In this document: piece after piece, positions 52,837-62,802 of the stretch
Layout: every line of letters begins with the position of its first letter
How positions within the stretch are numbered: position 1 is the stretch's first letter
DNA from: Plasmodiophora brassicae
Lineage: Eukaryota > Endomyxa: Phytomyxea > Phytomyxea > Plasmodiophorida
Assembly (NCBI GenBank): GCA_036867785.1
Contig: CP145411.1
Coordinates: 1,612,001 to 1,676,000 of the forward strand
Reading direction: 5' to 3'
DNA: 64,000 nucleotides
Notes under the pieces: generated by a model
The model's input: the letters and a program-made list of their open reading frames with translations, nothing else
Databases searched by the model: none
What the model was told of the DNA's origin: nothing
Program-made: the position numbers and the translations under genes

Positions 52837-52901
52837 CCGACGGGGGGCACGGACTTTGGTCACGTTTGGGATTTGGGCAGCGGCGCGACGTCCCTGTAGG
52901 G

Positions 52902-55004
52902 ATGGGCGTCGGGTGGTGTCTGCTGCTGCTGCTCGTCGCTGCTCACCGAGTGCTGGCCGGGGCCGACGTCCGGTCCCTGCTTGGTGATGCGGCAGCACGA
53001 GCGGGACGGGGCGATGTCGACGGCGCGCTGCACCTGTTCCGGGTCATGATGGAGGCGCATCCGGACGTCGTCGAAGGATACGCGAACGCGGGTGCGCTGC
53101 TGGAGAACCGCGGCGATGTCGTCGGGGCGCGACGCGTGTACCGATCCGGGTTTCTGTCGCGGCCGATGACGACTGTGTCGCGGCGGACGCCACCCGAGAT
53201 CGTATCCCATCGGCTTTGTGGCCTGCTCGTCAACGAGAAGCTTCGACGGCGCTCGGCGCATCCGCTGGATCGTCAACGTCGCCAGCTCCAGCTGAACAAG
53301 ATCGTCGTGGACCGATGGGGAATCCCGAACCCGTACCCAGACCTAGACCGACAGCTGGACAGCCTGTCGGACAGGCATGAAGATGACGGCATGCTAAGGA
53401 GCGCCTGTGAACGAGCGGCCCGCCAGCCCGATCATCACCCATTGTCGTTGCTGAACGTGGGCCGTATGCACGTCCTGATGGACGAGTACGACCGCGCCGT
53501 TGTCGCCGTCGAACACGCCAAGAAGGCGGGCGCCGACCCTGGCGTGTGCTCGGCGCTGCTCGACGACTTGTACGACCTGCTGGCGAAGACGCACGCCCTG
53601 CAGGCCAGTGAATCGGACGCCTGTATAGCGTATCGTCGAGCCGCTGTCCGGAACCGGCCGTCGGTCCTGAACAAGGTCGAACTCGCCAGCGCGGTGATGA
53701 TGTCGCGTCCTGGCGACACGACCGCGTTGTCGTTGTTGAGGCAAGCGTGCCGGCAACAAGCCGAGGAGCACACCCGGCGCCGTCGTGTCGTTGTGGACAC
53801 ATGGGAGCAATTCGCTCGGTCTGTCGACGAACTGGCGATACCCATGGTCTGGCCTGGGCCCCGACCCGGCCAGGCCTACGTTGTGCATCGCGGTTCGACG
53901 CTCGATGCTCTCAAGTCCGAGTTCACAGAGCAGACCATCGTCGTTGCTTCGATGACGGATGTCTGCATGGAGTCCATGTCTGGCGTGCTATTCGACGACG
54001 ACCGCGTGTTCTTCGGCGAGCATATCCCGTCGCCGCTCGACTATCATGGCGGCGTAGAGCAGGATCGCGTTGACGTCGTCGGCAATGTTGTCTCGGCCGT
54101 CCCAGCGAACCCGGGGAACTGGTACCACTGGCTGGCGGAGGGCGTGTCCATGGCGCTTCTAGGAACGCACTTCTTTCCTAACCATCGCATTCTGATTCCA
54201 GATAGCGCGTTTGGCCACGATTTCGCCGACCTGTTCGCTCTCGGGCATCGGGCATTGTTCTACCAGTCGGGAGCTGGTCGCCGCGAAAGAGGCCACCGGT
54301 ACTACCATTTTGAAAACCTCGTCCGGATCGACTGGCGGCATGCTGGGAGGAATGATTCTGGGTTGGACCTGTGGGACACGGTGCTCGTTCCTGCTCCCGC
54401 TCTTCTTCTCGTCCGACGATCGGTAACAGCGCGTCGGCCGTCGGCTGTCGGTGCCGCAAACTGATATTGCCTCGGAATACAGGTTCTAGCCAAGGTGCAC
54501 GCGTTATCGCCGGCAAAGACCGTCGTCTACGTGTCTCGGACAGATCCTGGGCGGAACTATGTTCGGTAGGACCGTCATGGTTTTCATGTTGATGGTCGGC
54601 GTCCTGAATCCATTGCCTCGCGCAGCACGGTCCTTGACGAGGACCTTCTTCTGGAGGCTCTTGGTCGGCAACTCGGGTCGCACTGCATGGAGGTGATGTA
54701 TCCTGCGAACGCGACGACAATGCTTGGGCAAGCGTCGCTCTTCTCCCAGGCCCACCTGGTGATTGGTCCGCATGGGGCTGGGCTCACCAATATCCTATTC
54801 GCACAGCCGGGCGCCTCACTGGTGTACTTCCCAATGACACCCGTGGTCGATTCCTGTTTCGCGCACCTTGCCGCCGTCGTCAACGCTTCTCTGCATGTCG
54901 TTCCGGAAATGTCTGCGTACTACTTAGGGCCCTACAAGGCTACTGTCGAAGCGGTGAACGCCGTTATCGCCACTGTCGACCGTGTCATTGGCGAACGCGG
55001 CTAG
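52902..55004 (+). CDS. GT61/DUF563-type glycosyltransferase with TPR-like N-terminus
   Basis: Start MGVGWCLLLLLVAAHRVLA is a signal peptide or anchor (52902); the frame is open further upstream through the minisatellite but without support. Residues 22-330 form TPR-like helical pairs (GDVDGALHLFRVMMEAHPDV, VEGYANAGALLENRGDVVGA). The catalytic part has NWYHWLAEGVSMALL and, near the end, LVIGPHGAGLTNILFAQPGA, the GT61 donor-site signature, with the downstream SLVYFPM. One or two short introns lie between about 54430 and 54690, where the frame changes. Probably a Golgi/ER enzyme of protein or polysaccharide glycosylation such as an EOGT or xylosyltransferase relative; the acceptor is unknown. 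Confidence 0.78.
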
Positions 55005-55069
55005 GTGCCCGGTGATGTCTGTGGGCAGCTCGCTCATCCGGCTGAGGATCGCGGCGTTCGCAGTGAACT

Positions 55070-55232
55070 CTAGGGACAGGCTTCGTGCGAGGAGGACGGG
55101 CTTTCAATGTGATGGATCGTGATCGTCGCGTTACCTTTCTTCATTGTGGGTCCGCAGTGCATGCTGCGACGGATGGTGCTGTAATGGCTCTGTTCTCAGC
55201 GCTGGCCATGAATAATCTCTCCTTATCTGTCC
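55070..55232 (-). mobile_element. Ty3/Gypsy-like retrotransposon fragment (fossil)
   Basis: Shares about 150 bases of near-identical sequence with the element remnant at 57.6-57.8 kb. It is a short broken piece of the same family. The high identity suggests recent activity of the family. Confidence 0.5.
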
Positions 55233-55336
55233 AATATATAAAATTAATAAGAACGCCACAAGGCGGCAAGCATAGGCCGTGCAACCGGTTCTACCAGTTT
55301 TGTATCCAGTCTACCGGGTACCCCCTCTTCGAGGCC

Positions 55337-55711
55337 ATGGTGGGAAACCGTCGCGCCAAGTCCTCCGCGCTCCCCGACGACGGCGTCCGTAGCGATTCGG
55401 CAGCTTCCAGCGACGAGATCAACATGTCCAGGCTTCGCAACCGTCGTGGCAGACGGTTTGACGGATATGAACGGGACCAGAGAGACGTGATTGTTCGAAC
55501 CGTAGACAGGACGCGGAACTCGTTGATGACAGGCGAAGTTCAGCGGACGCTCACTGCAGGCCTTGCATGGATCAGATGCGGCAAATTGGCGTCTCAGACG
55601 TCGCGTGTCGCCGCCGGACCATGTGCTGCCGGCGCCAACGCATCGCGCCCTGACCTTGACTGGACACGCAGAAGTAATGAAGCGCGTGGTCTATTCATGG
55701 TTGATCATTAG
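55337..55711 (+). CDS. hypothetical open frame, doubtful
   Basis: An open frame of about 124 codons from MVGNRRAKSSALPDDG, Arg/Ser-rich, ending GLFMVDH. No family resemblance. It lies between an element fragment and the HNH gene and may be non-coding or element-derived. Confidence 0.2.
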   Translation: MVGNRRAKSSALPDDGVRSDSAASSDEINMSRLRNRRGRRFDGYERDQRDVIVRTVDRTRNSLMTGEVQRTLTAGLAWIRCGKLASQTSRVAAGPCAAGANASRPDLDWTRRSNEARGLFMVDH

Positions 55712-56013
55712 GGCGTGATTCTGCTGGACAACGAGACGCCAGGCGATGCTATCCATGGTTCACCGGCAGCGCCAAGCGTGTCGCGCGACATTTGCGCCGT
55801 CCCTTGGTGAAAATCCAGCAAACCTGCCCGTGTTTCATTACATTCTTCGCGACACGAGAAGAACGGTGCCACGTAGGCCAATGCAAATCCTGTATTTATA
55901 TGCTCTTTCCAGCGATACACTGTGGCTCGATCAGACGATCACGCAATCAACGCCTTGTTATGGCCGAATGGGGCTCTCGTTTTTGTGTGTCATTCCCGCT
56001 CGCTTGTCGTCAT

Positions 56014-57075
56014 ATGGATCCGTCGTCGCCCGTCGAAGAGCTGTCCGGAAAGCTGTTGGAGGTTGAGTCAGAGCTCGCCTCGGTGACGAGACAGATCAAC
56101 GACATAGGGCTCAAGCTGGGCCGTTTGCAAGACCTCATTGCTGGTCGTGCGGAGTGGGCATATGAGGAGCGAATTCTGTTCGACGATGACGTAAAGCTGG
56201 TCCGTCAACACGTCTTCCGCCTTGGAGCCGAGAAAGTCCATCTTCAAGAGCAGAAAGCCAAGCTTCTAGATCAGAAAGCCAAGCTTCTAGAAATGCAGCT
56301 GAGGATGCAGGACGAGCGCATTCTGTGCGCCGATCGCCAGTCATCAACGAAAGCCCTTGCGGACGCTATTCGTGTCCTCCCGAGAGTCCAGCACTATTAT
56401 CGAGCGCTCTTCCACCCGAAGTACGTTCGGCCGCCGTCGTCGCAGAGCGCATCGTCGTCGGCGTCGCGTCCTTCTACGCAACAGAGCGAGTTCGCGACTC
56501 GTGTCCGCAAATTCTATGATGTCGATCGCAGCTACTGCATGGTTGCTGGGCAAATTCCATCAGATCACATCGGCGAGCAACACTGCGTCAAGGCGGCGCA
56601 TCTGTGGGACTACCGGTGCCGAAAAGCTCTGCCGACCTTCCACCTGACCGAACAAGACATCGACAATCCGCGGAATGGCCTCCCTTTATGCAGCGAGATT
56701 GAAATTGCTTTCGATGCCGGACGGGTGTGTTTCCTCTATCAACCCGCTACGCGCGACGTCGTGTTCGTCGTTCTCGATCCGGGCATCAAGAACAAGACTG
56801 CATCACCGTCCGCGTCCGGGTTCACCTTCGGAGACCTCCATGGCACCAGTTTAAAATTTAAGAACGCGAATCGGCCGTTCAAACGGCTGCTCGCGTATCT
56901 GGCGGCGGACAGTCTCGTCTTCGCGTCGAAGAAAAAGTCGAAGTCGAAAACATGGCTGTCACCCGACGATATCAATCAGTTTCAAACGTTCGTGGATGCC
57001 GCGATCAGCAGCCTCGACCAAGAGGAGAGGCAGCACATTGCAATGCTCATCCAGGAAAGTTGTGGATTCATCTGA
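56014..57075 (+). CDS. HNH-type nuclease-like protein, multicopy family
   Basis: 353 residues from MDPSSPVEELSGK. Residues 10-105 are coiled coil (two repeats of QKAKLLDQKAKLLEMQ type). A central Ser-rich linker is followed by the HNH_2-like core: CKAAHLWDY-type KAAHLWDYRC, then DIDNPRNGLPLCSEIEIAFD and FLYQPATRDVVFVVLDP. The AHLW and RNGL motifs are the usual marks of this HNH group, which is common as lineage-expanded families in fungi and protists. The C-terminus is GFTFGDLHGT, KKKSKSKTW and a helical end, IAMLIQESCGFI. A broken inverted copy lies at 62.8-64 kb. Its cellular role is unknown. Confidence 0.65.
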   Translation: MDPSSPVEELSGKLLEVESELASVTRQINDIGLKLGRLQDLIAGRAEWAYEERILFDDDVKLVRQHVFRLGAEKVHLQEQKAKLLDQKAKLLEMQLRMQDERILCADRQSSTKALADAIRVLPRVQHYYRALFHPKYVRPPSSQSASSSASRPSTQQSEFATRVRKFYDVDRSYCMVAGQIPSDHIGEQHCVKAAHLWDYRCRKALPTFHLTEQDIDNPRNGLPLCSEIEIAFDAGRVCFLYQPATRDVVFVVLDPGIKNKTASPSASGFTFGDLHGTSLKFKNANRPFKRLLAYLAADSLVFASKKKSKSKTWLSPDDINQFQTFVDAAISSLDQEERQHIAMLIQESCGFI

Positions 57076-57079
57076 CCAA

Positions 57080-57785
57080 CGTAGTGCGAGTTAGAGCACG
57101 CTCCATGCCGCCTGGTCACGGTGCTATAGCCACCCCTCTCTATATTTTAGTGTCCGGACACTATTTTACAGGCCTGCATCTGTTGCAACGTCCGAATTCT
57201 GTCTGGGTCATGCGACACCCCTTCGGGCGTGAATATGCTTCCACCGAACTTCGCCTCCCTCTGGAAGAATTCACATTTCGCAATGTTGAATTTCAGGTTG
57301 TGTTTGTCGGCCAACTGCAGTGTCCTTTCTACTACACTGTACCATTCTTCCTCAGTTCCTGCATGACCGAGAATGTCATCAATCCAGATAATGATGGCAC
57401 GCATCAGGAGCTCCTTGAAGATTCCCGTGATGCTGCCCTGGAATTGAGGCGACGAGTTTAGCACACCCTGCATCGATCGCGTAGGTTTGTAAACTGCCCT
57501 GTCGGGCATGAATGAGAAGAGATCCTGGCATTCTTTCGCCAATGGCATTAGCCAGAACCCCTTGAATGCGTCAAGGCTGAACCAGTACTTCGACCCGGAT
57601 AGGTGCTGTACAATATTGGCCAGGCTTCGTGCGAGGAGGACTGGCTTTCAACGTGATGGGTCGTGGTCGTCGCGTTACCTTTCTTCATTGTGGGTCCGCA
57701 GTGCATGCTGCGACGGGATCGTGCTTTAATGGCTCTGTTCGGCAATATCCGATATCCCAGTCAGCGCTGGCCATGTTAAGGTGAG
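57080..57785 (-). mobile_element. Ty3/Gypsy LTR retrotransposon fragment, reverse transcriptase region (fossil)
   Basis: Minus-strand coding resembles the central reverse transcriptase of Ty3/Gypsy pol, including the catalytic neighbourhood IIIWIDDILGHA. It lacks the rest of pol, gag and recognisable LTRs, so it is a broken fragment. It lies just beyond the 3' end of PMS2. Confidence 0.7.
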
Positions 57786-57846
57786 CTGAATAACCTCTCC
57801 GTACAGACACCAAACATACAAGCAGCGACGTTTATGTAGTACTGCC

Positions 57847-60800
57847 TCATTCGGCCTGTAGTGGGTTCCGGTTGCTCCACGAACGCCTCTGCTGCATTCG
57901 AAGCGCGGCGAGGTTAAACAAGTGACGCATTGTTGGACGCCTAAAGTAAACGTCAGAAACACAGGCGTCCGCGTTGATGTCGTAACAAACCCATGAGGAC
58001 AGTTCCAAGGTTGATGTATCGTAGCCAGATCGGTCACGATCTGGAATACAGTTTGAGACAGGGGGCGCACAGATAACGATGCGGGCGAACCTTGCACATT
58101 TGGGTATGGTTTAGAGGATCCCCGATCATAACGCTCATCCTGCACGCCCGAGTCGCCATCAAACTCGAGAGTCTTGCCAGGGGAACGGAAGTGGCTCCAG
58201 CCAGGTCGTCGGAACTGATCCTGGCAGCTAGCTCGAAAATGTCTGCAATGTCGAGCAGTTTCAGATCTTCAATCCAATTCGTCTGCATGTGGGCAAGCCC
58301 ACCATCGAGTCCAAAAGCGACTTGCTGAGACACAGGGATTGCCAGCAGTTTCAGTCGACGACCGGGATCAGCGTCGAGATCAGCCTATCAGTCTCTCACT
58401 CACCAAGCCGGCAGAGAGAAGACACGTAAATAGGTCCGTACCTCAATATCGAATCCACTCTGCTTGAAGATGCTGATATTCTCGATGACTGCATTGAATC
58501 AGTCCATGCGTAGATTAGGGAATATCAGCATAGACATACTAGTTAATTCAGTAGCAGCACACGTCTCTAGGATCCTTGGGCTGAAACCACATCAGGCAAC
58601 GATTGCGGATACATTGCAAGGTTTCTGACGGACCAGATCAACCGCTGGGACGTCAGCTTTGATGTCGCCATGAGAGTCTCGAAGTTGTACTTCTCATTCG
58701 AAGCATGCTGGTCGATAATGAATAAATCGTCGTCAAGCCGGACAATAATGAACCTGGTGAGCGATCGTCAGCCTTTGCGATATGTGAACCGCCGGTAGCA
58801 GCTCAAACCCGAGGTTGAACTGCCCGATGACACCCATCCGCAGGAAATCATCTTTCTGGATTCGTCGGCGGATCGTCGATTCGTCGTCTCCATTCACGGC
58901 AGAATGATCATGCACCACATCGAGAAACTCGGCAGCATCGCCTACATTGTGCTGGCTTGACAGCTCCCGAGTAACATCAGCCGTCATCTTCCGGTACAGG
59001 ACGCCGACTTCGCGCTCGTCTAATGCACCCTACTGTCAACACATAGCTCAACAATACGCGACGACGCTCGGCACCGAAATGAATAGTGAGTGATTCATCT
59101 TCGCGAGCAGCGTCAAGTTCTATCGCAAACGCAGCCCACGTCGTTATGCCATCAGGAGGAGCACATCAAAAGTGAACTACCTGGATTCGCCTCAGAGCGA
59201 CGATCTGTTTCCCACGACGACCGCAAGGCGTCAGCACTAAAATCGACGACCTTCTCAACTGCGAAACGATTAACTGACAACCGTAGCATCCAATTTCGAG
59301 CTCGTCTCGCGTTACCGTGAATTTCCTGGACGGGTACTGGGGTGAATCGCCTTCTGGGAATCTTATTCGGTGGAAACTCCATTGCGTTCACGTCACCTCG
59401 ATTCTTGTTCGGTGACTGTGATCGGTCGCGGATGCGTCTTGAAGGATGCTCGAGTTCTCGATGCGTTGGCGATGGCGCCGATACCTTTTCCAGGCCACTT
59501 TGTCTTCCAATGCTATCTACCACAGGTAAACCACATAATTATCAGAATACGTCTCTGGCAAGTGCACATCAGCTAACCAGATGCATCATGGTCACTGGTG
59601 GACCCGTCATCACTGCAGGACATAACAATAACTGGTGGCCCTGCCCTAAAGCCATCAACTTCCATGTGTCCAACATCCTCATTTGGTTCGGGGGGAGACA
59701 TTCGTAGACGGGTCCCGGTGCCAATATCAGAACGGGGAGATTGCGAAGACTGTTGCAGTGCGGAAACATCCGCGTGCTCCTCCTGGACCGGCTTCGATCT
59801 CTGCGGCAACTCCAGGTATTCAGGCGAGGCTGCAAGAGCGCTCGATTCACGACTCCGGGCCGCAGGATTTTCATCAGGGCGTTGTGACAGCTCTTGAGAT
59901 GCGATTAGTCTATCGACAGGCGACTCGTCTACTTTGCCAGGCACAGGAGAGGACAAAAGGGATTCCTGCAGCGCACGCTTAGACGATGTAGTTGCTGCGA
60001 GCCCATTAACAAGCGCATACGTTCTCACGGTTGGCCACATGTTCGAATTCAATAGCGTCAGGGGCAACGTAAAGCTTGCTAGCAAACTCTTCGAACTGCT
60101 CGAGGAGCTCAGCCTCGTTGTGGAGCAGGCAGAGGCGTTTATCGGGAGTCACGTTGATGTCGTACGCGTCAGTTGGAAGCGACAGGTTAAGCACAGCAAA
60201 CGGGTACCTCGACTTGCACCTATAGCACATAAGTTTACAGGAGCAGACCGGCGCCTGTTGCACTCACGTGATAACAGAGCGAAACGATTTGTTGAGCACC
60301 CGCAAAAATGAAGGCAAATCCACAGGTCGCTGATTAATGCCAACAAACTGTCGATCCGGTGCTGAGCGCCCTGAGCTGCCAGAACCCGAATGATCTGGTT
60401 TACTGAGCCAGCCATGCACAGAGACGGTTTCGGACAGTGCGATGTCAACTGGAGAGCACAGATCAGGCCAAATGATTGACGCTCACCGAAATGGATAAAA
60501 CCATATTGAACTTGCGCAGCTTGTTCGGCTCCGAATAAAGCGGACACGATAGCTGCAGACCCGCCGCTTACGGTGGTGTTAATAACACGCCTCGCATCGG
60601 ACCATAGCGAGATTCTCGGGGGCGCCTGCCCTGTTCGACCAATGATCACGACGACTTCTGCTAATGTCATTCGAAGCGAGTTAACCTTCGCCCAGAGGCA
60701 GTCCAGTTAGTAACGCGTAGGCCTGAACGGAGCTCACGGCAGACGCCAGCTGTTTCTTGATCGTCTTCAACAAAGCGTGTCGACGTACAGGAAGGGCGGC

Positions 60801-61482
60801 AAACAGCCCTGAACGAAAAGGCAACGTCATTCAAACGTCCGGTTTTTCAAGGGTTACCAATACAGGGGAACAACCTTTTACGGAAACAGTCGTCCCAACC
60901 GACCTCGACGCATGACTCTGACATTTCAACGTGCCATCTGCCTCGTACACTAACAGGGCCCCGACGGTATCGTCACTCGTCCTCGTCGTAACCTACAACG
61001 CAACGTAAGACAGCGATTGGCGTCGCGCAGACCATGCAGGTCACCTCGAACGACGACGACAGCGCGCAGAGAGCGGCCAGCGCTTCTCCTCGAAACCCGA
61101 ACGTCTTCACCGACTCTAAGTCGCTGAACCGAGATATCTTCGACGTGTGATGCCTGTTGTGAAGCAGCACAACCTTTGAACAATGACCTCAGCCGAAGAA
61201 GCAATGCATCATACCGGAGGACAAGGTTCGGACGATCTTCGTTAATAATACCAACGCCATCATCACTGACGTTGATCTCATCCGCGCCACCGCCTTTCAA
61301 TCGAACATCGATGCGAGTCGCGCCCGCGTCCAACGCGTTTTCAATGAGCCTGCAGTGAAACGTCACCACGGAAGATTCGCTGGCGAAGACGCCGGGCAGT
61401 ACTCCTTCAGGGCGGTGCGCAGGTCGACGATAACCTGCGCGCCCGATAGCCGGTCGACGGCGGCGGACGACAGCGCGTGCAT
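57847..61482 (-). CDS. PMS2: mismatch-repair endonuclease PMS2 (MutL homolog)
   Basis: Partner of MLH1 in MutL-alpha. Start [20 protein letters not shown] (61482). The ATPase domain has [30 protein letters not shown] and [20 protein letters not shown]. Further on come [19 protein letters not shown] (near 60600), [20 protein letters not shown] then TPDKR (near 60200), a long acidic linker, and the MutL C-terminal domain with [15 protein letters not shown]. The endonuclease motif is [15 protein letters not shown] (near 58700-58660). [13 protein letters not shown] and PWNCPHG follow, the latter joined over a final intron to [17 protein letters not shown]. It ends NPLQAE at 57847. All metal-binding motifs are kept, so it should be an active nicking MutL. 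At least eight introns. Confidence 0.85.
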
Positions 61483-61720
61483 CGCTGGCAACGTCGGCGC
61501 AGTCCGCCTGCGCGCGCCTTTCACGCCCACAATCCCAACGAGCAGTCATTCCCGTGTGGGTATTATCCAAATGATATGCATGAGGCTGCCGTCTACACCA
61601 CGCGACCTGTCCGTCATCACGTAACGCGTCTACGTTACATCGGAGGGGGTATGCATCTCAGCTGCGGATGGGTTTGCGCGCGGCGCACCTACCAACGGTC
61701 CAGCTACCAGCATTGTCGAC

Positions 61721-62470
61721 ATGGCTCGATCACGATCGTCGGGACGGCAACGAACGCGCACCGCGGCCCAGTTCCGTGTCAGCAACCGCTCCAAATACCA
61801 GGTCCCTGCCGAGCTATGGGCGGACGCCGTTGTCGGTTTGGGCGTTGTCCGTCGTCGCCTGCGAGTGTCGCAGGGAACGAGCCGCTCTGTCACCGGGAGC
61901 AAGCCCCTGTCGAAGAACTCGGTGGATGCCTACGGCAAGCACATTCGCGGACTGAGGTACTATTGTTGCCTGGTGGGTGACTACTGACTACGACAGTCTG
62001 CTTGTTCTGCAGGACGATGCCCAGTCGGATCACTGTCCCGTCGATGAGTGCGAAGACTGTATCACTTCGTCCGGTTCAAGACGGGCGTCAAGGGGACGCC
62101 TCTTGTCGATGCCTCCGGCATACCCGTGCTGGATCGGCGTGGAGAGCCCGAGAGCCGCATGCACGTAACAGCCGACTCGAACTGCTCCATGTTTCCAGGG
62201 CCGTTCCACCAACCTTAGCAAGCCTTGGGAACATGGAGCAGTTCGAGTCGGCTGTTACGTGCATGCGGCGCTCGGTCAACGTGGGAATTTTGAAGATGCG
62301 TGCAACGAATGCTGACGACGCGCAGTGTGCACGATAGCACCGCAATATCGGCGTCAGGACCTGGTTGACGAACGTTCTGGCGCTCAGTTAGGTCCTTTTT
62401 GCTGGCTGGCATCAACGCCTCGATCCATAGCAGAAGATCAATTTTCTCCGCAGAAGACGTGAGCTTGGCA
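61721..62470 (+). mobile_element. tyrosine-recombinase element remnant (Crypton- or DIRS-like), plus copy
   Basis: Opens with MARSRSSGRQRTRTAAQFRV. SVDAYGKHIRGLRYYCCLVG with a nearby DYDSLLVLQDD looks like the N-terminal core-binding domain of eukaryotic tyrosine recombinases. RFKTGVKGTPLVDASGIPVL and DLVDERSGAQLGPFC continue the pattern. No catalytic domain is seen, so it is a broken remnant. Assignment to Crypton or DIRS-type is by resemblance only. Confidence 0.35.
62158..62265. repeat. near-perfect inverted repeat, arms about 37 bp
   Basis: CATGCACGTAACAGCCGACT with its following 17 bases (62158-62194) is repeated in reverse complement at 62229-62265, around a 34 bp spacer. It could form a long hairpin. 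It lies within the recombinase-element remnant. Confidence 0.9.
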
Positions 62471-62760
62471 AGCGTCGAACGTTCAGCGAGATCGATATCA
62501 CCGCCGGATCAATTACTACAGGTTCGTGTGCCACACCTGGCACACATGATGATACCGTTGGTGAATCAGGTCGTTCTGCAGCGGCTCGAGAACTCGGCGT
62601 CTCAGCAAAGTTCCCGTCTTCTGGGGAGAAGATTGATTTTCTGCTATCCATCGAGGCGTCGATGCCGGACAGCAAGAACGATTTGACCAAGCGCGCACGC
62701 ACGTTCGTCAATCAGGTCCTGGCGCCGGTACTGCGGTGCTATCGTGAACACTGAGCGCGC
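62395..62760 (-). mobile_element. inverted second fragment of the recombinase element
   Basis: Minus-strand residues FLLSGIDASMDSRKSIFSPE resemble the plus-strand MLAGINASIHSRRSIFSAED at 62399-62458. The two segments are diverged inverted copies facing each other. Broken and short. Confidence 0.45.
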
Positions 62761-62802
62761 GTCGTCATAACTAGAACACACATGAAGATCGTGGGCAACA
62801 CG

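Noticed and set aside
52659-52901. N-terminal extension of the glycosyltransferase frame through the minisatellite
   Set aside because: The extension is low-complexity repeat translation. The Met at 52902 starts a proper signal peptide.
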